Below, piece by piece: positions 1 through 7,658 of a stretch of 64,000 nt of DNA. The translations under genes were made by a program, and so were the position numbers. A model generated the notes under the pieces. That model saw only the letters and a program-made list of their open reading frames with translations. It was not told where the DNA came from and ran no database searches. Location: positions 1 to 64,000 of the forward strand of contig JAFBAP010000109.1 of assembly GCA_019247695.1 (NCBI GenBank), given 5' to 3'. Positions within the stretch are counted from its first letter, which is position 1, and every line of letters starts with the position of its first letter. This DNA is from Verrucomicrobiota bacterium (GTDB lineage Bacteria; Verrucomicrobiota; Verrucomicrobiia; Chthoniobacterales; JAFAMB01).

Positions 1-360
1 CTTTTTGCGGTCTCGGGGGCACACAAGGCCCTCGCGTATAAGCTGAATCCGGTCATGGCAACCTTGCTCGGCATGTTGACGGGAATCGGCGGCGGCATGG
101 CGCGCGATGTTCTGTTGGCCGAGATCCCCACCGTGTTGCGGGCGGACCTTTATGCGGTGGCGGCCTTGGTTGGTGCCGCGATTGTCGTGATCGCAAACCT
201 GCTGCAACTGCCTTCCGGCGTGGCAGCGCTCGTAGGGGCGGCCCTCTGCTTCGGACTCCGCGTCATGGCGATCAAACATGGCTGGCGGCTCCCGGTCGCC
301 CGGGCGGATAGGCGACCTTCCAGGGACACCGAGACGGCGGACGATGGTTCGGAAACTTGA
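1..360 (+). CDS. UPF0126 / TRIC-type cation channel family protein, C-terminal part
   Basis: The 5' end lies outside the window; the reading frame is open from base 1 to the stop at 358-360. The visible 119 residues include a Gly-rich GIGGGMARDVLL stretch followed by PTVLRADLYA and a further hydrophobic segment, the pattern of the second repeat of bacterial UPF0126 (YicG-like) proteins, which are related to trimeric intracellular cation channels. The protein would sit in the inner membrane. The last 30 residues are polar and Arg/Asp-rich, a tail outside the membrane domain. The transported ion is not known for most bacterial members. The next gene begins about 30 bases downstream on the same strand. 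Confidence 0.8.
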   Translation, partial: LFAVSGAHKALAYKLNPVMATLLGMLTGIGGGMARDVLLAEIPTVLRADLYAVAALVGAAIVVIANLLQLPSGVAALVGAALCFGLRVMAIKHGWRLPVARADRRPSRDTETADDGSET

Positions 361-389
361 TAAGCTGTGATAACTTCCGGGTGCATGCC

Positions 390-953
390 ATGAGCGCTCC
401 CGTTACCACCGAGCGATCTTTTGCCGAGCAGCACGCCATCAACTGCCGGGCTGTGGAACGGCTTTGGGCTGACCCCCGTTATGCGCAAACCGATCAAACC
501 ATCGAAACCGATCGAGACGGCAACCCCCTCATGAGCCCCCCGCCGGAATGGCATCACGACATCCGAAAAAATCGAATCACGGTACAGCTCGCGCGATTGA
601 TTTCTGAAGGCGAGGCGCTCGTCGAGACAGCCGTCTCGACCCATGCGGGGGTGAAAGTGCCGGACGCGTCCTGGTTTAGTGAGGAACGCTTGAGACAACG
701 GTTCGAAGCCGCGGCCGATGATCGGTTAACGAAAATTGCGCCGGACCTCTGCGTGGAGGTTTTATCACCTGATGAAGAAGAAACGCTCAAGACAAAGCGG
801 GCGGCTTACTTCGGCGTTGGGGTACGGGAAGTGTGGTTATGCGACCTCGACGGAACGATGCGCTTTTACGGTCCGGAGGGACGGCTGGAGCGCTCAAAAA
901 TCTGCCCTGATTTTCCTCGAAGGATTTCGGCAGAGTATAGGCCCGGGGCCTAA
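390..953 (+). CDS. Uma2 family (DUF820) putative endonuclease-fold protein
   Basis: 187 residues from the ATG at 390. A TTG at 357 would add 11 residues and overlap the upstream stop, so 390 is preferred although no clear ribosome site precedes it. Family marks are a PDASWFS segment, IAPDLCVEVLSPDEEE, then a Lys-rich KTKRAAYFGVGVREVWLCD block. This is the PD-(D/E)XK-like core of Uma2 proteins, with the Asp of PDLCVEVLSP, the Glu of that strand and the following Lys as likely metal-site residues. Uma2 proteins are abundant in cyanobacteria and PVC bacteria; their cellular role is not established. It lies directly upstream of a large non-coding repeat, so it may be part of a mobile neighbourhood, but nothing shows this directly. 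Confidence 0.8.
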   Translation: MSAPVTTERSFAEQHAINCRAVERLWADPRYAQTDQTIETDRDGNPLMSPPPEWHHDIRKNRITVQLARLISEGEALVETAVSTHAGVKVPDASWFSEERLRQRFEAAADDRLTKIAPDLCVEVLSPDEEETLKTKRAAYFGVGVREVWLCDLDGTMRFYGPEGRLERSKICPDFPRRISAEYRPGA

Positions 954-1029
954 AAAGCCGCCGGCGTCCGGTTCCGGCGGGTGTCGTTTGCTGTTAAATC
1001 GGCTTAGCCAGCTTACAAGCCCTACCCTT

Positions 1030-1822
1030 ATGCCATTTAGACACTTACATTACGTATTTCGGTAGAATATCGGCTCAGGGGGGCACCGGATGATGCTCCG
1101 CGCCTTGTTGAATTGGTCTTATAGCATTTAAGACAGTTATCTTGGCGGAATTTCGACCGGGTTTCAGCCCCGAAGGAGCGGCAGAACTTAGCCCGGGGTT
1201 TACCCCACTGCCATTTAGTTAAGGACGGCAGGCCGGGCGTGGCGTTCGTCCCGCAGGGACGGCTGAGGTTAGCCAGGGACTTCAGTCCCTGTGAAGGCGT
1301 CCCCCCGGGGTTACGTCCCATCGGGACGCCTGAAGGCGTGCGCCGAGGCCAGGCGGCGTCAAAGGTGGGGGATGTTCGGGTGTTCGTCGCCGAGGGTTGC
1401 GCCGGGTTTGGCTGGCCGTTTGGGAGCCGGCACCCGCCGGGCCAGCGTTTCAGGCGTCCCTACAGGACGCAATCGCTCTTAAATGCCCCGTCCAGGGACT
1501 GAAGTCCCTGGCTAACCTCAGCCGTCCCTTCGGGACGAAAGCAATACCCGGCCTTGTATCCTTAACTAAATGGCAGTGGGGTTTACCCTGGGAAGGCGTT
1601 TCCCCCCCGACCCAGCCCTCCTAAGGCGTCACGCCTTAGGAGGGCTCGATCGAGATTCTACGGTTGCCCAGGTTGAACCCTGGGCTATGTTCCTTTGGCC
1701 CTTCAGGCCATCAAACCGTCTGCCGGCCCCTCGGACCTAGGGCCGATTCAACCAGCTACGGAGCATCCTCCGGCACCCCCTGAGCCGGCATTTAACGAAG
1801 ATAACTATCCAAATGGTATGAA
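1030..1822. repeat. Structured repeat element, copy A (nested inverted repeats)
   Basis: About 790 bases without a credible gene. The core is a large inverted repeat: a left arm at 1191-1291 and a right arm at 1493-1592 that are near reverse complements. They share the GTTTACCCC/ACTGCCATTTAGTTAAGG section, a GTCCCNNNGGGAC hairpin, GGCTGAGGTTAGCC and CAGGGACTTCAGTCCCTG. Between the arms lie further small GTCC...GGAC palindromes and a unique stretch. Outside the core, a module with TTATCTTGG and CGGCTCAGGGGG at 1030-1150 recurs inverted at 1759-1822. A palindrome with CCTCCTAAGGCG and CGCCTTAGGAGG sits at 1618-1646. A related element lies at 49079-49615 in the opposite orientation. Short ORFs here simply run through the repeat. 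Confidence 0.85.
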
Positions 1823-2000
1823 TGGCCACAACTTTGACAAATGACCCACTAATCGATACAAATGCGTCGTCCTTTTCAGGTTTGTGTGCTGATAAGATCA
1901 GAAGTGATGCCATCCAGGCGGGTCGTCCGCCGGCCCGGCGGAGATTTCAGCTTGCTGCGACTGGTGATTACAGTAAGTAGGCCGAACGTCTGCACCCCCG

Positions 2001-3953
2001 CTACCCCCGGATTTGCCCATTGGCTTTCGGCGGCATCACACCGGCGCAGCGCTCCACGGCGGCGACGACTTCCGGCACCGTGACTTCGTGCATGCACCGA
2101 AAATCCACCGGGCACTCCCGCAGAAAGCAAGGGCTGCATTCGACGTGCCGGCGTACCACCACGTTCCCCTCCCCCATCGGTCCGGTCAAAGCCGGCTCGG
2201 TGGAACCGAAAATGGCCACGGCCGGCACCCCCAGGTAAGCCGCCAGGTGCATCGTGCCCGTGTCATTGGTCAGCAACAACCGGCAACGGCAGAGCGCGTC
2301 CATCAACTCGGCCAGCGAAGTTTTGCCGGTGAGATCAGTGGCATTGGCCCCAAGGGCCTGAACGATCGGCTCCGCAACGGCCTGATCCTTGGCCGTTCCC
2401 AGGATCAGCCAGCGGAACCCGTGCCGCTCGCTCAGCAGCTTGGCGGCCTCGGCGAAAAACGGCCAACGCTTGGCCGGCCCGTACTCCGCCCCGGGACACA
2501 GCCCTAACACCTGCGGGTCCGGCACCGGCGTGCGCGGGACGCCAAACTTCGCGTCGGCGAGATCCGCGCCGATCCGTTCGGCCATCCGGAGGTAGTGTTC
2601 GGCTTGGTGCCGGAGAGGACCCGGCGCCTTCTTTTCCGGGATGATTTGGTTGAGGCACCAGGTCCGCCAGGGCCGGGCGTACCCGACCCGGCGGGGAATA
2701 CCGGCCAGCCACGCTTCCAGGCCGGACCGCGGCGAATTCGGAAGGAGCAACGCCGCCTCGAAGCGTCGCTCCCGCAGCCTTTGTGCCACTCGCCAGGTAT
2801 TTTCGCCGTTATCGATCGTCAGGACCTCGTCCACTTCCGGCACCGACCTCCAGAAATCAGCCAGCTTGCCTTTAGTCAGGACCGTAAGGTGCGCATCCGG
2901 GCGCCCGGCTTTGATGGCCCGGACCGCGGGCACGGTCATCACCGCGTCTCCCAGCCAGTTGCTCGAGCGCACCAGGATTCGAAACGGCGCCAGCTTACCC
3001 GCCAAGCGTGGCGGCACGTAAACGCCCCGCCGGTACTTCCGGAGCAGAAAATGCGGGGACGGCGTCTTCCACCGGCGGTGCACCCAGAACCAGTCATGCG
3101 GCGCCCGCCGGACCTGTTCAGCCACCGCCTCGTTTATGCGGCTGGTGACCTCCTCGATTGAGAGCTCCCGGTGTTCGATTAGCGGCTCAATCCCAACGCG
3201 CCAACGTGCCACCCCCACCGTGCAGATCGTTACAGGGAATAACGCCGCCCCGGTTTTTTTGGCCAGAATGGCCGGTAACGGGGTGGTTGAGGCCAACCGG
3301 CCAAAGAACGGCGTCCAGACGCCGTGATCCCCGGCGTGCTGGTCCACCAGGATGCCGAGCATCCCGCCCTCACGCAGCAGGTTCAAACTCCGGTTCAAGC
3401 CGGCGGACCGGTCAATGAGTTCGAGGCCGCTCCTTTCCCGTGACTGCCGGACGTGCGCATCCAGCAACCGGTTCTTCAAAGCCTGATAAATGGCCCCGTG
3501 CCGTCCGGGTCGCACCCAGCGCGCCCCGTGGATCAACAGTTCCCAATTGCCGATGTGGCTTAAAACCCCGACGACGGCTTTCTGGGAGTTGAGTTCCTGG
3601 ACGCGCCCTTCAAAAGCGCTGAGATCAAGGTATTGCCGCACCTCTTCCCATGGCATTTCACCGAGCGGCACCGCGCATAACAGGTTCGCTCCCAAGGTCT
3701 GGAAATGCCGGCGGGCGCAACGGCGGACCTCGGCGTCGGCCCAGGCCGGAAACGCGATTCGAATGTTCCGATACGCAAGCCGGCGGTAGTTTCCCGCCAG
3801 AGCGTACCCGAGCAGGCCGAGCGCCTGGCCCAGTCGAAACGTCCCGGCCAACGGAATCCGTTTCAGGCACCAGGCCACGGCCCGGTAGAGGCCGTAGACC
3901 AATCGATGGCTCAATGCCGAGAACCTGCCCCTGCTCATGGCTGAAGCCGGCAC
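2001..3953 (-). CDS. Fused lipid A acyltransferase (LpxL-like) and heptosyltransferase (WaaF-like)
   Basis: 650 residues joining two lipopolysaccharide enzymes that are normally separate. Residues 1-300 look like an LpxL/HtrB lysophospholipid acyltransferase, with the H-x4-E catalytic motif as HIGNWE (His133, Glu138), a LVDQHAGDHG block near 203 and a WFWVHRRWK block near 288. Residues 324-640 look like ADP-heptose:LPS heptosyltransferase II (GT9): VRSSNWLGDAVMTVPAV near 328, PGAEYGPAKRWP near 487, NDTGTMHLAA at 563 and FGSTEPALTGP at 582. A Cys-rich ECSPCF...CPVDFRCM tail follows, as in WaaF. The acyltransferase part would be membrane-associated and the transferase cytosolic. Met6 is an alternative start. 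It lies 33 bases downstream of xerD. The fusion is seen directly; substrates are inferred from the families. Confidence 0.88.
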   Translation of the reverse strand: MPASAMSRGRFSALSHRLVYGLYRAVAWCLKRIPLAGTFRLGQALGLLGYALAGNYRRLAYRNIRIAFPAWADAEVRRCARRHFQTLGANLLCAVPLGEMPWEEVRQYLDLSAFEGRVQELNSQKAVVGVLSHIGNWELLIHGARWVRPGRHGAIYQALKNRLLDAHVRQSRERSGLELIDRSAGLNRSLNLLREGGMLGILVDQHAGDHGVWTPFFGRLASTTPLPAILAKKTGAALFPVTICTVGVARWRVGIEPLIEHRELSIEEVTSRINEAVAEQVRRAPHDWFWVHRRWKTPSPHFLLRKYRRGVYVPPRLAGKLAPFRILVRSSNWLGDAVMTVPAVRAIKAGRPDAHLTVLTKGKLADFWRSVPEVDEVLTIDNGENTWRVAQRLRERRFEAALLLPNSPRSGLEAWLAGIPRRVGYARPWRTWCLNQIIPEKKAPGPLRHQAEHYLRMAERIGADLADAKFGVPRTPVPDPQVLGLCPGAEYGPAKRWPFFAEAAKLLSERHGFRWLILGTAKDQAVAEPIVQALGANATDLTGKTSLAELMDALCRCRLLLTNDTGTMHLAAYLGVPAVAIFGSTEPALTGPMGEGNVVVRRHVECSPCFLRECPVDFRCMHEVTVPEVVAAVERCAGVMPPKANGQIRG

Positions 3954-3986
3954 CGTACCTTGCTCGAAAAACGCTGTCCAGGGGCG

Positions 3987-4952
3987 TTAACCTCGCGGGT
4001 GAAACTTCCGGTGAATCGCGCGGAGGCGGCTCTGGTCGACGTGGGTGTAGATCTGCGTCGTCGAGATGTCGGCGTGCCCCAACATCTCCTGAATGATGCG
4101 CAGGTCGGCACCATGGGAGAGCAGATGCGTGGCAAAGGAATGACGCATCAGGTGCGGGTAAACGTTTTTGTCGAAACCGGCGAGCGCCGCGGCCTCTTTC
4201 ACGATTTGCCAACCCCGTTGGGTGGTCAGCTTTTTGCCATGGCGGGATAAAAAGATTTCGCTGCCGGACCGGGGCGTCACCATACCGGGCCGTTCGTGGG
4301 TGAGGTATGCCGCGATCGCCTCACAAGCTTTGCGGCCAACCGGCACCAACCGGGTCTTGCTCCCCTTCCCGATCACCCGGATCACCCGTTCGTCCAGATT
4401 CAGGTTTTCCAGGCGTGCCCCGGTCAACTCGCTGATGCGCAATCCGCTGGCATAGAGCAACTCGAGCATGGCGCGATCCCGCAAAGGAAACGGACGGCCG
4501 CTGAGATTTACCGACAGCAACCGTTCCACCTCAGCTTCATTTAACGTCTCCGGCAGGTACCTTTCCAGCCGCGGCAAAGGAAGTAATTCGGCCGGGTCGC
4601 GTTCCGTAAACTGCCGGTTCCGGCAGAACCGGAAAAAAATCTTTATCGCCACGACCAGCAATTTGATCGACGCCGCCGCCAAACCCTGGGCTTTGCGATC
4701 GGCCAGGAAGGCGCTGATGTGCTCCAGTCTCACCAGGGACGGCTGCGTGATTTGCTCATGACGGGACAACCAGGCTTTGAACTCTTCCAGGGATCGGCGT
4801 GTGGAAATCTGGTAGTTCGTCGACAGGCCACGCTCGGTGGCGAGAAACAAAATGAACTCGTCAATGGCGGCGCCGAAGTCGATTTCCAAAGTGGCGCCGA
4901 TCGTACGCCGGGAAGCCGGCACGGGCGATGAGAATTTCCGGCCCGCCGTCAA
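3987..4952 (-). CDS. xerD: Tyrosine recombinase XerD
   Basis: 321 residues, close to the usual XerC/XerD length, with an N-terminal SAM-like core-binding domain (about 28-115) and a C-terminal catalytic domain (about 135-315). All catalytic residues are present: Arg172 in GLRISEL, Lys196 in GKGSK, His267 and Arg270 in HLMRHSFATHLL, His293 in LGHADISTTQIYTHV and the nucleophile Tyr302. The household role is resolving chromosome dimers at dif with its partner XerC. The partner and a dif site are not visible here. No phage or integron genes are adjacent, which favours the housekeeping role. The N-terminal 28 residues are longer than usual, so an internal start is possible. Confidence 0.92.
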   Translation of the reverse strand: MTAGRKFSSPVPASRRTIGATLEIDFGAAIDEFILFLATERGLSTNYQISTRRSLEEFKAWLSRHEQITQPSLVRLEHISAFLADRKAQGLAAASIKLLVVAIKIFFRFCRNRQFTERDPAELLPLPRLERYLPETLNEAEVERLLSVNLSGRPFPLRDRAMLELLYASGLRISELTGARLENLNLDERVIRVIGKGSKTRLVPVGRKACEAIAAYLTHERPGMVTPRSGSEIFLSRHGKKLTTQRGWQIVKEAAALAGFDKNVYPHLMRHSFATHLLSHGADLRIIQEMLGHADISTTQIYTHVDQSRLRAIHRKFHPRG

Positions 4953-5345
4953 TTAAAACAATTGAGCTGGGACCGGCCGAAACCGGCCCCAGCCACGCTT
5001 GCTGTCATCTCAAACGGGAGATGAGCAATTACCTCACGTTGAGTGCCCTAGCCAAGAGACACTCACCGAAGACAAGCCTCACAACTTGCCCTCGAACACC
5101 TTACCATGGCAGAACTCACGCGCTTCTCAATATTGAACTCAATACCAAATTCTGGTTATTATAACATTGCCGGAATTGCGGATTCGCCTGCACCCCTAAA
5201 CTTCTGACCCGCGTCTATCCTCCTCCAACTCGCAAGGAAATTTCCCGGCGCCGAGTTCACCAGGCGGGGGTATCGCTTCGTCGAACTTTTCCTTGCGATC
5301 CGGGCTCATATTGTATCTTACTGGGCTTCAATCCTGGTTCCGCAA
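4953..5345. other. Intergenic region between xerD and tRNA-Gly
   Basis: 393 bases with no convincing gene. A strong GC-rich hairpin lies at 4966-4993 (GCTGGGaCCGGCC, GAAA loop, then the complementary arm), just upstream of the xerD start and transcribed away from it on the plus strand. It has no T-run on either side. The rest is lower in GC than the surroundings. Confidence 0.5.
5293..5319 (+). promoter_or_regulatory. Possible sigma-70-type promoter for tRNA-Gly
   Basis: TTGCGA at 5293-5298 and TATCTT at 5314-5319, separated by 15 bases, lie about 27 bases before the tRNA. The spacing is short, so this is a weak assignment. Confidence 0.25.
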
Positions 5346-5419
5346 GCGGGCATAGCTTAATGGTAAAGTTCCAGCCTTCCAAGCTGGCCATGCGGGTTCG
5401 ATTCCCGTTGCCCGCTCCA
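5346..5419 (+). tRNA. tRNA-Gly (anticodon TCC)
   Basis: A complete cloverleaf can be read. The acceptor stem GCGGGCA pairs with TGCCCGC (5409-5415). The D arm holds AGCTTAATGGTAAAGTT. The anticodon stem CCAGC/GCTGG encloses loop CTTCCAA with anticodon TCC at 5378-5380. The T arm is GCGGGTTCGATTCCCGT. The discriminator is T5416 and CCA is encoded at 5417-5419. It stands alone between xerD and a secreted-protein gene, with no integrated element at its 3' end. Confidence 0.97.
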
Positions 5420-5705
5420 GGTTCGGCAATGAGGCTCCAGCTTATGTGCAGCCAGCGATGGGGCCGCAGCGCAGCGCGATCACGAGGGTAGCCTATGCGC
5501 TGGCGATTTCCGGTTCATGCGACCAACCCGCAGCGGAAGTGACCGGTTCGGGGTTCAACCGGGCAGGCGCTGAACCGGAAGAATCTATTGTTGCTATTGA
5601 TATTATAAACTGCCGCTCCTTTCTCGTGATTTCCGGCGTTCAGCCTTGCACTGCGCGTCCGGTTCCGGTTAGGTCGGAGGGCAACGGTTCGCGGACTTTA
5701 GACCC

Positions 5706-6326
5706 ATGAAACATCTGACCACCGTCCTGTTGGCCAGCCTAGGTTTACTCGGCACCGCCTTTGGCAGCCCTGGTGAAGACCTGCTGGTTTCGAAGCTGCC
5801 CGGCTCATACAGAAAAATGGACAAGGTGCCGCAAGCACCCTTGGTCGACGCGACGACGCGTGCGGTGACCGCAGAGCGGGGATTGGCCCCGCAGATAACG
5901 GCCGCGGCCGTCCGGCGGGCGGAAGATTGCAGCGCCGTTGACGCCGTCATCCGCGCTTCGCTCCGCGACCTCGCGCCCAACCCGACCTCGCTCGAAGTCT
6001 ATGCCATTGTGCAGGCGGCGATTGCCAACTCTTCGAGCTCCGATGCCGCCGTCACGGATGCGCAGGGAGATCGAGTGGCGACCCGTAACTGCACGGAAGG
6101 CATCGTGACGACGGCCGCGGCGGAATACCCGCAGTATGCGTCCGTGTTCAACGATAGCGGTAAACAATTCGCCGGAAAGGAGTACGCCGGCAAGGTCGGT
6201 CCGGCCCCCGGAACCGAACCGGGCATCGGCGCTGCGCCGGGCGTCGGGCCCTTAGGGTTTTCGAGCACCGCCATCCTGCCCAATCCGGCGGGCGGCATCG
6301 TGCGCCCGACCAGTCCCGCTTTTTAA
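5706..6326 (+). CDS. Secreted hypothetical protein
   Basis: 206 residues starting with a signal peptide (MKHLTTVLLASLGLLGTAFGS, likely cut near residue 20-22). The body is Ala/Val-rich and is followed by a Gly/Pro-rich tail (about 155-206) of low complexity. Two Cys residues, in AEDCSAV and RNCTEG, could form a disulfide after export. I do not recognise a domain. The gene lies 45 bases upstream of the DUF4126 gene on the same strand, so the two may be co-transcribed. It is likely periplasmic or outer-surface. Confidence 0.75.
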   Translation: MKHLTTVLLASLGLLGTAFGSPGEDLLVSKLPGSYRKMDKVPQAPLVDATTRAVTAERGLAPQITAAAVRRAEDCSAVDAVIRASLRDLAPNPTSLEVYAIVQAAIANSSSSDAAVTDAQGDRVATRNCTEGIVTTAAAEYPQYASVFNDSGKQFAGKEYAGKVGPAPGTEPGIGAAPGVGPLGFSSTAILPNPAGGIVRPTSPAF

Positions 6327-6371
6327 GCCGAGCCGCTGCTCCCGTTGAGGAGCTGCAGGCGATTCTTGGGA

Positions 6372-7490
6372 ATGGAAGTCCTTCAAACCTTGGCGGTTGC
6401 GCTCGGCTTGGCGGCGTTATCCGGCTACAGCTTTTACCTTACCGTTTTCGTCACGGGGCTCGCCATCCGCTTCGAGTGGATCCAGCTGGCGCCCCAGTAT
6501 GATTCGCTGGCCGCCCTGGGCTCCACCACGGTGCTGGTTGTGTCGGGGGTTCTTGTCTTCCTTGAATTTTTTGTCGACAAGGTCCCTTGGGTGGATTCGA
6601 TCTGGGACGCCGTCCACACCATCATCCGCCCGTTCGGCGGTGCTTTTCTCGCCGTTGAAACGTTGGGCCATCCCAACCCCGTTTTCGATGTGCTCTTCGG
6701 GATCTTTGCCGGATCATTGACGTTCGCCGCTCACAGCGTCAAGGCGGCGACGCGGCTGGGGATCAACCAGTTGCCTGAACCTTTCTCCAATGTCGGTGTC
6801 AGCCTGGCCGAAGAAGCGATGGTTGTCGCCGCGCTGGCTTTGCTTTGGGCGAGCCCGATCGCTGCCCTGATCGCGTTAACCGTGGCGTTCTCGATCGCCA
6901 TCTATTTCCTGCCCAAAGTCTGGCGTATGATCCGGACCCGCATCTGGTTTATCTCCCAGAAATTAAATCAGCCGCCCACCCGCCCGCCGCGTGAGGAATT
7001 CCCCCGGCGGTTGCCGTCGCGGTTCAACCGGATCTTTCGACGTCTGAACGGCGGCAACCGGACGATCTCCTGGGCAGCGCTTTGCGTCTCGGGCAAGGGC
7101 AGACAGATTGGCCGCGACCGATTCGGTTACCTGGTGGCAACGGAAGAAGATCGCGCCAAAGTGTTTTTCTTGACGCGCAGCTGGCTTCGCGGGACCGCCA
7201 GGATGTTCGAGATCGAGGATTTTGAGGTCTCGCTCGAACCCCGGTTTCTTTGCGATGAGCTGCAGCTTTGCGGCACCGGCAAACATCAACGATACACGTT
7301 CAAGTTTGACCGGGGCCGTTCGAGCCTGGCGGCCCGCGTCGCTGCGGACCTGGAACAACGCGCCAAGCGCGCCAAGGCTGCTTCCGTGCCGGTCCTGTCG
7401 CCGGCCCCGTCCGATCCCGAAGCGCGGGCGGTCGAAGGCAACCCGGCACGCGCGATGGAAAGCAAGGAGCACGTGCCGCATGGCCCGTAA
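6372..7490 (+). CDS. DUF4126 membrane protein with extended C-terminal domain
   Basis: 372 residues from the ATG at 6372; a TTG at 6345 would add nine residues. Residues 1-195 are hydrophobic with several membrane segments and carry DUF4126 features: LSGYSFYLTVFVTGLA near the start, FVDKVPWVDSIWDAVHTIIRP, and ETLGHPNPVFDVLFGI. The family is uncharacterised. The remaining 170 residues are unlike the short tail of most members. They form a soluble region with an AALCVSGKGRQIGRDRFGYL stretch and an Arg/Lys/Ala-rich end, probably cytosolic. Its function is not known. Confidence 0.8.
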   Translation: MEVLQTLAVALGLAALSGYSFYLTVFVTGLAIRFEWIQLAPQYDSLAALGSTTVLVVSGVLVFLEFFVDKVPWVDSIWDAVHTIIRPFGGAFLAVETLGHPNPVFDVLFGIFAGSLTFAAHSVKAATRLGINQLPEPFSNVGVSLAEEAMVVAALALLWASPIAALIALTVAFSIAIYFLPKVWRMIRTRIWFISQKLNQPPTRPPREEFPRRLPSRFNRIFRRLNGGNRTISWAALCVSGKGRQIGRDRFGYLVATEEDRAKVFFLTRSWLRGTARMFEIEDFEVSLEPRFLCDELQLCGTGKHQRYTFKFDRGRSSLAARVAADLEQRAKRAKAASVPVLSPAPSDPEARAVEGNPARAMESKEHVPHGP

Positions 7491-7517
7491 GCATAACCGG
7501 CGGGCGGCTTTTTTTTT
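7475..7517 (+). terminator. Possible intrinsic terminator after the DUF4126 gene
   Basis: GCCGC at 7475-7479, overlapping the end of the gene, can pair with GCGGC at 7504-7508. Nine T residues follow at 7509-7517. The stem is short and the loop is large, so the T-run is the main support. Confidence 0.4.
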
Positions 7518-7658
7518 CAGCGCACCTGCCGCCACCCGAACGCGACGCACGCGCTTAGCGCCGCCAGGATCAACCACACTTCGAACCCCGGCTTTTCACC
7601 AACCAGAACGGTTAGCGTTCCGGCGGGTCCTTCGTTACCCTCCTCCAATCGGCTGTCT

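Noticed and set aside
1037-1624. Several short frames inside repeat copy A
   Set aside because: They run through both arms of the inverted repeat and encode the same low-complexity peptides in both copies; no start signal or family.
7519-7645. Short minus-strand frame with a hydrophobic end after the MFS gene
   Set aside because: A single-helix peptide could be read, but no ATG/GTG start with ribosome site was found, only a possible TTG.
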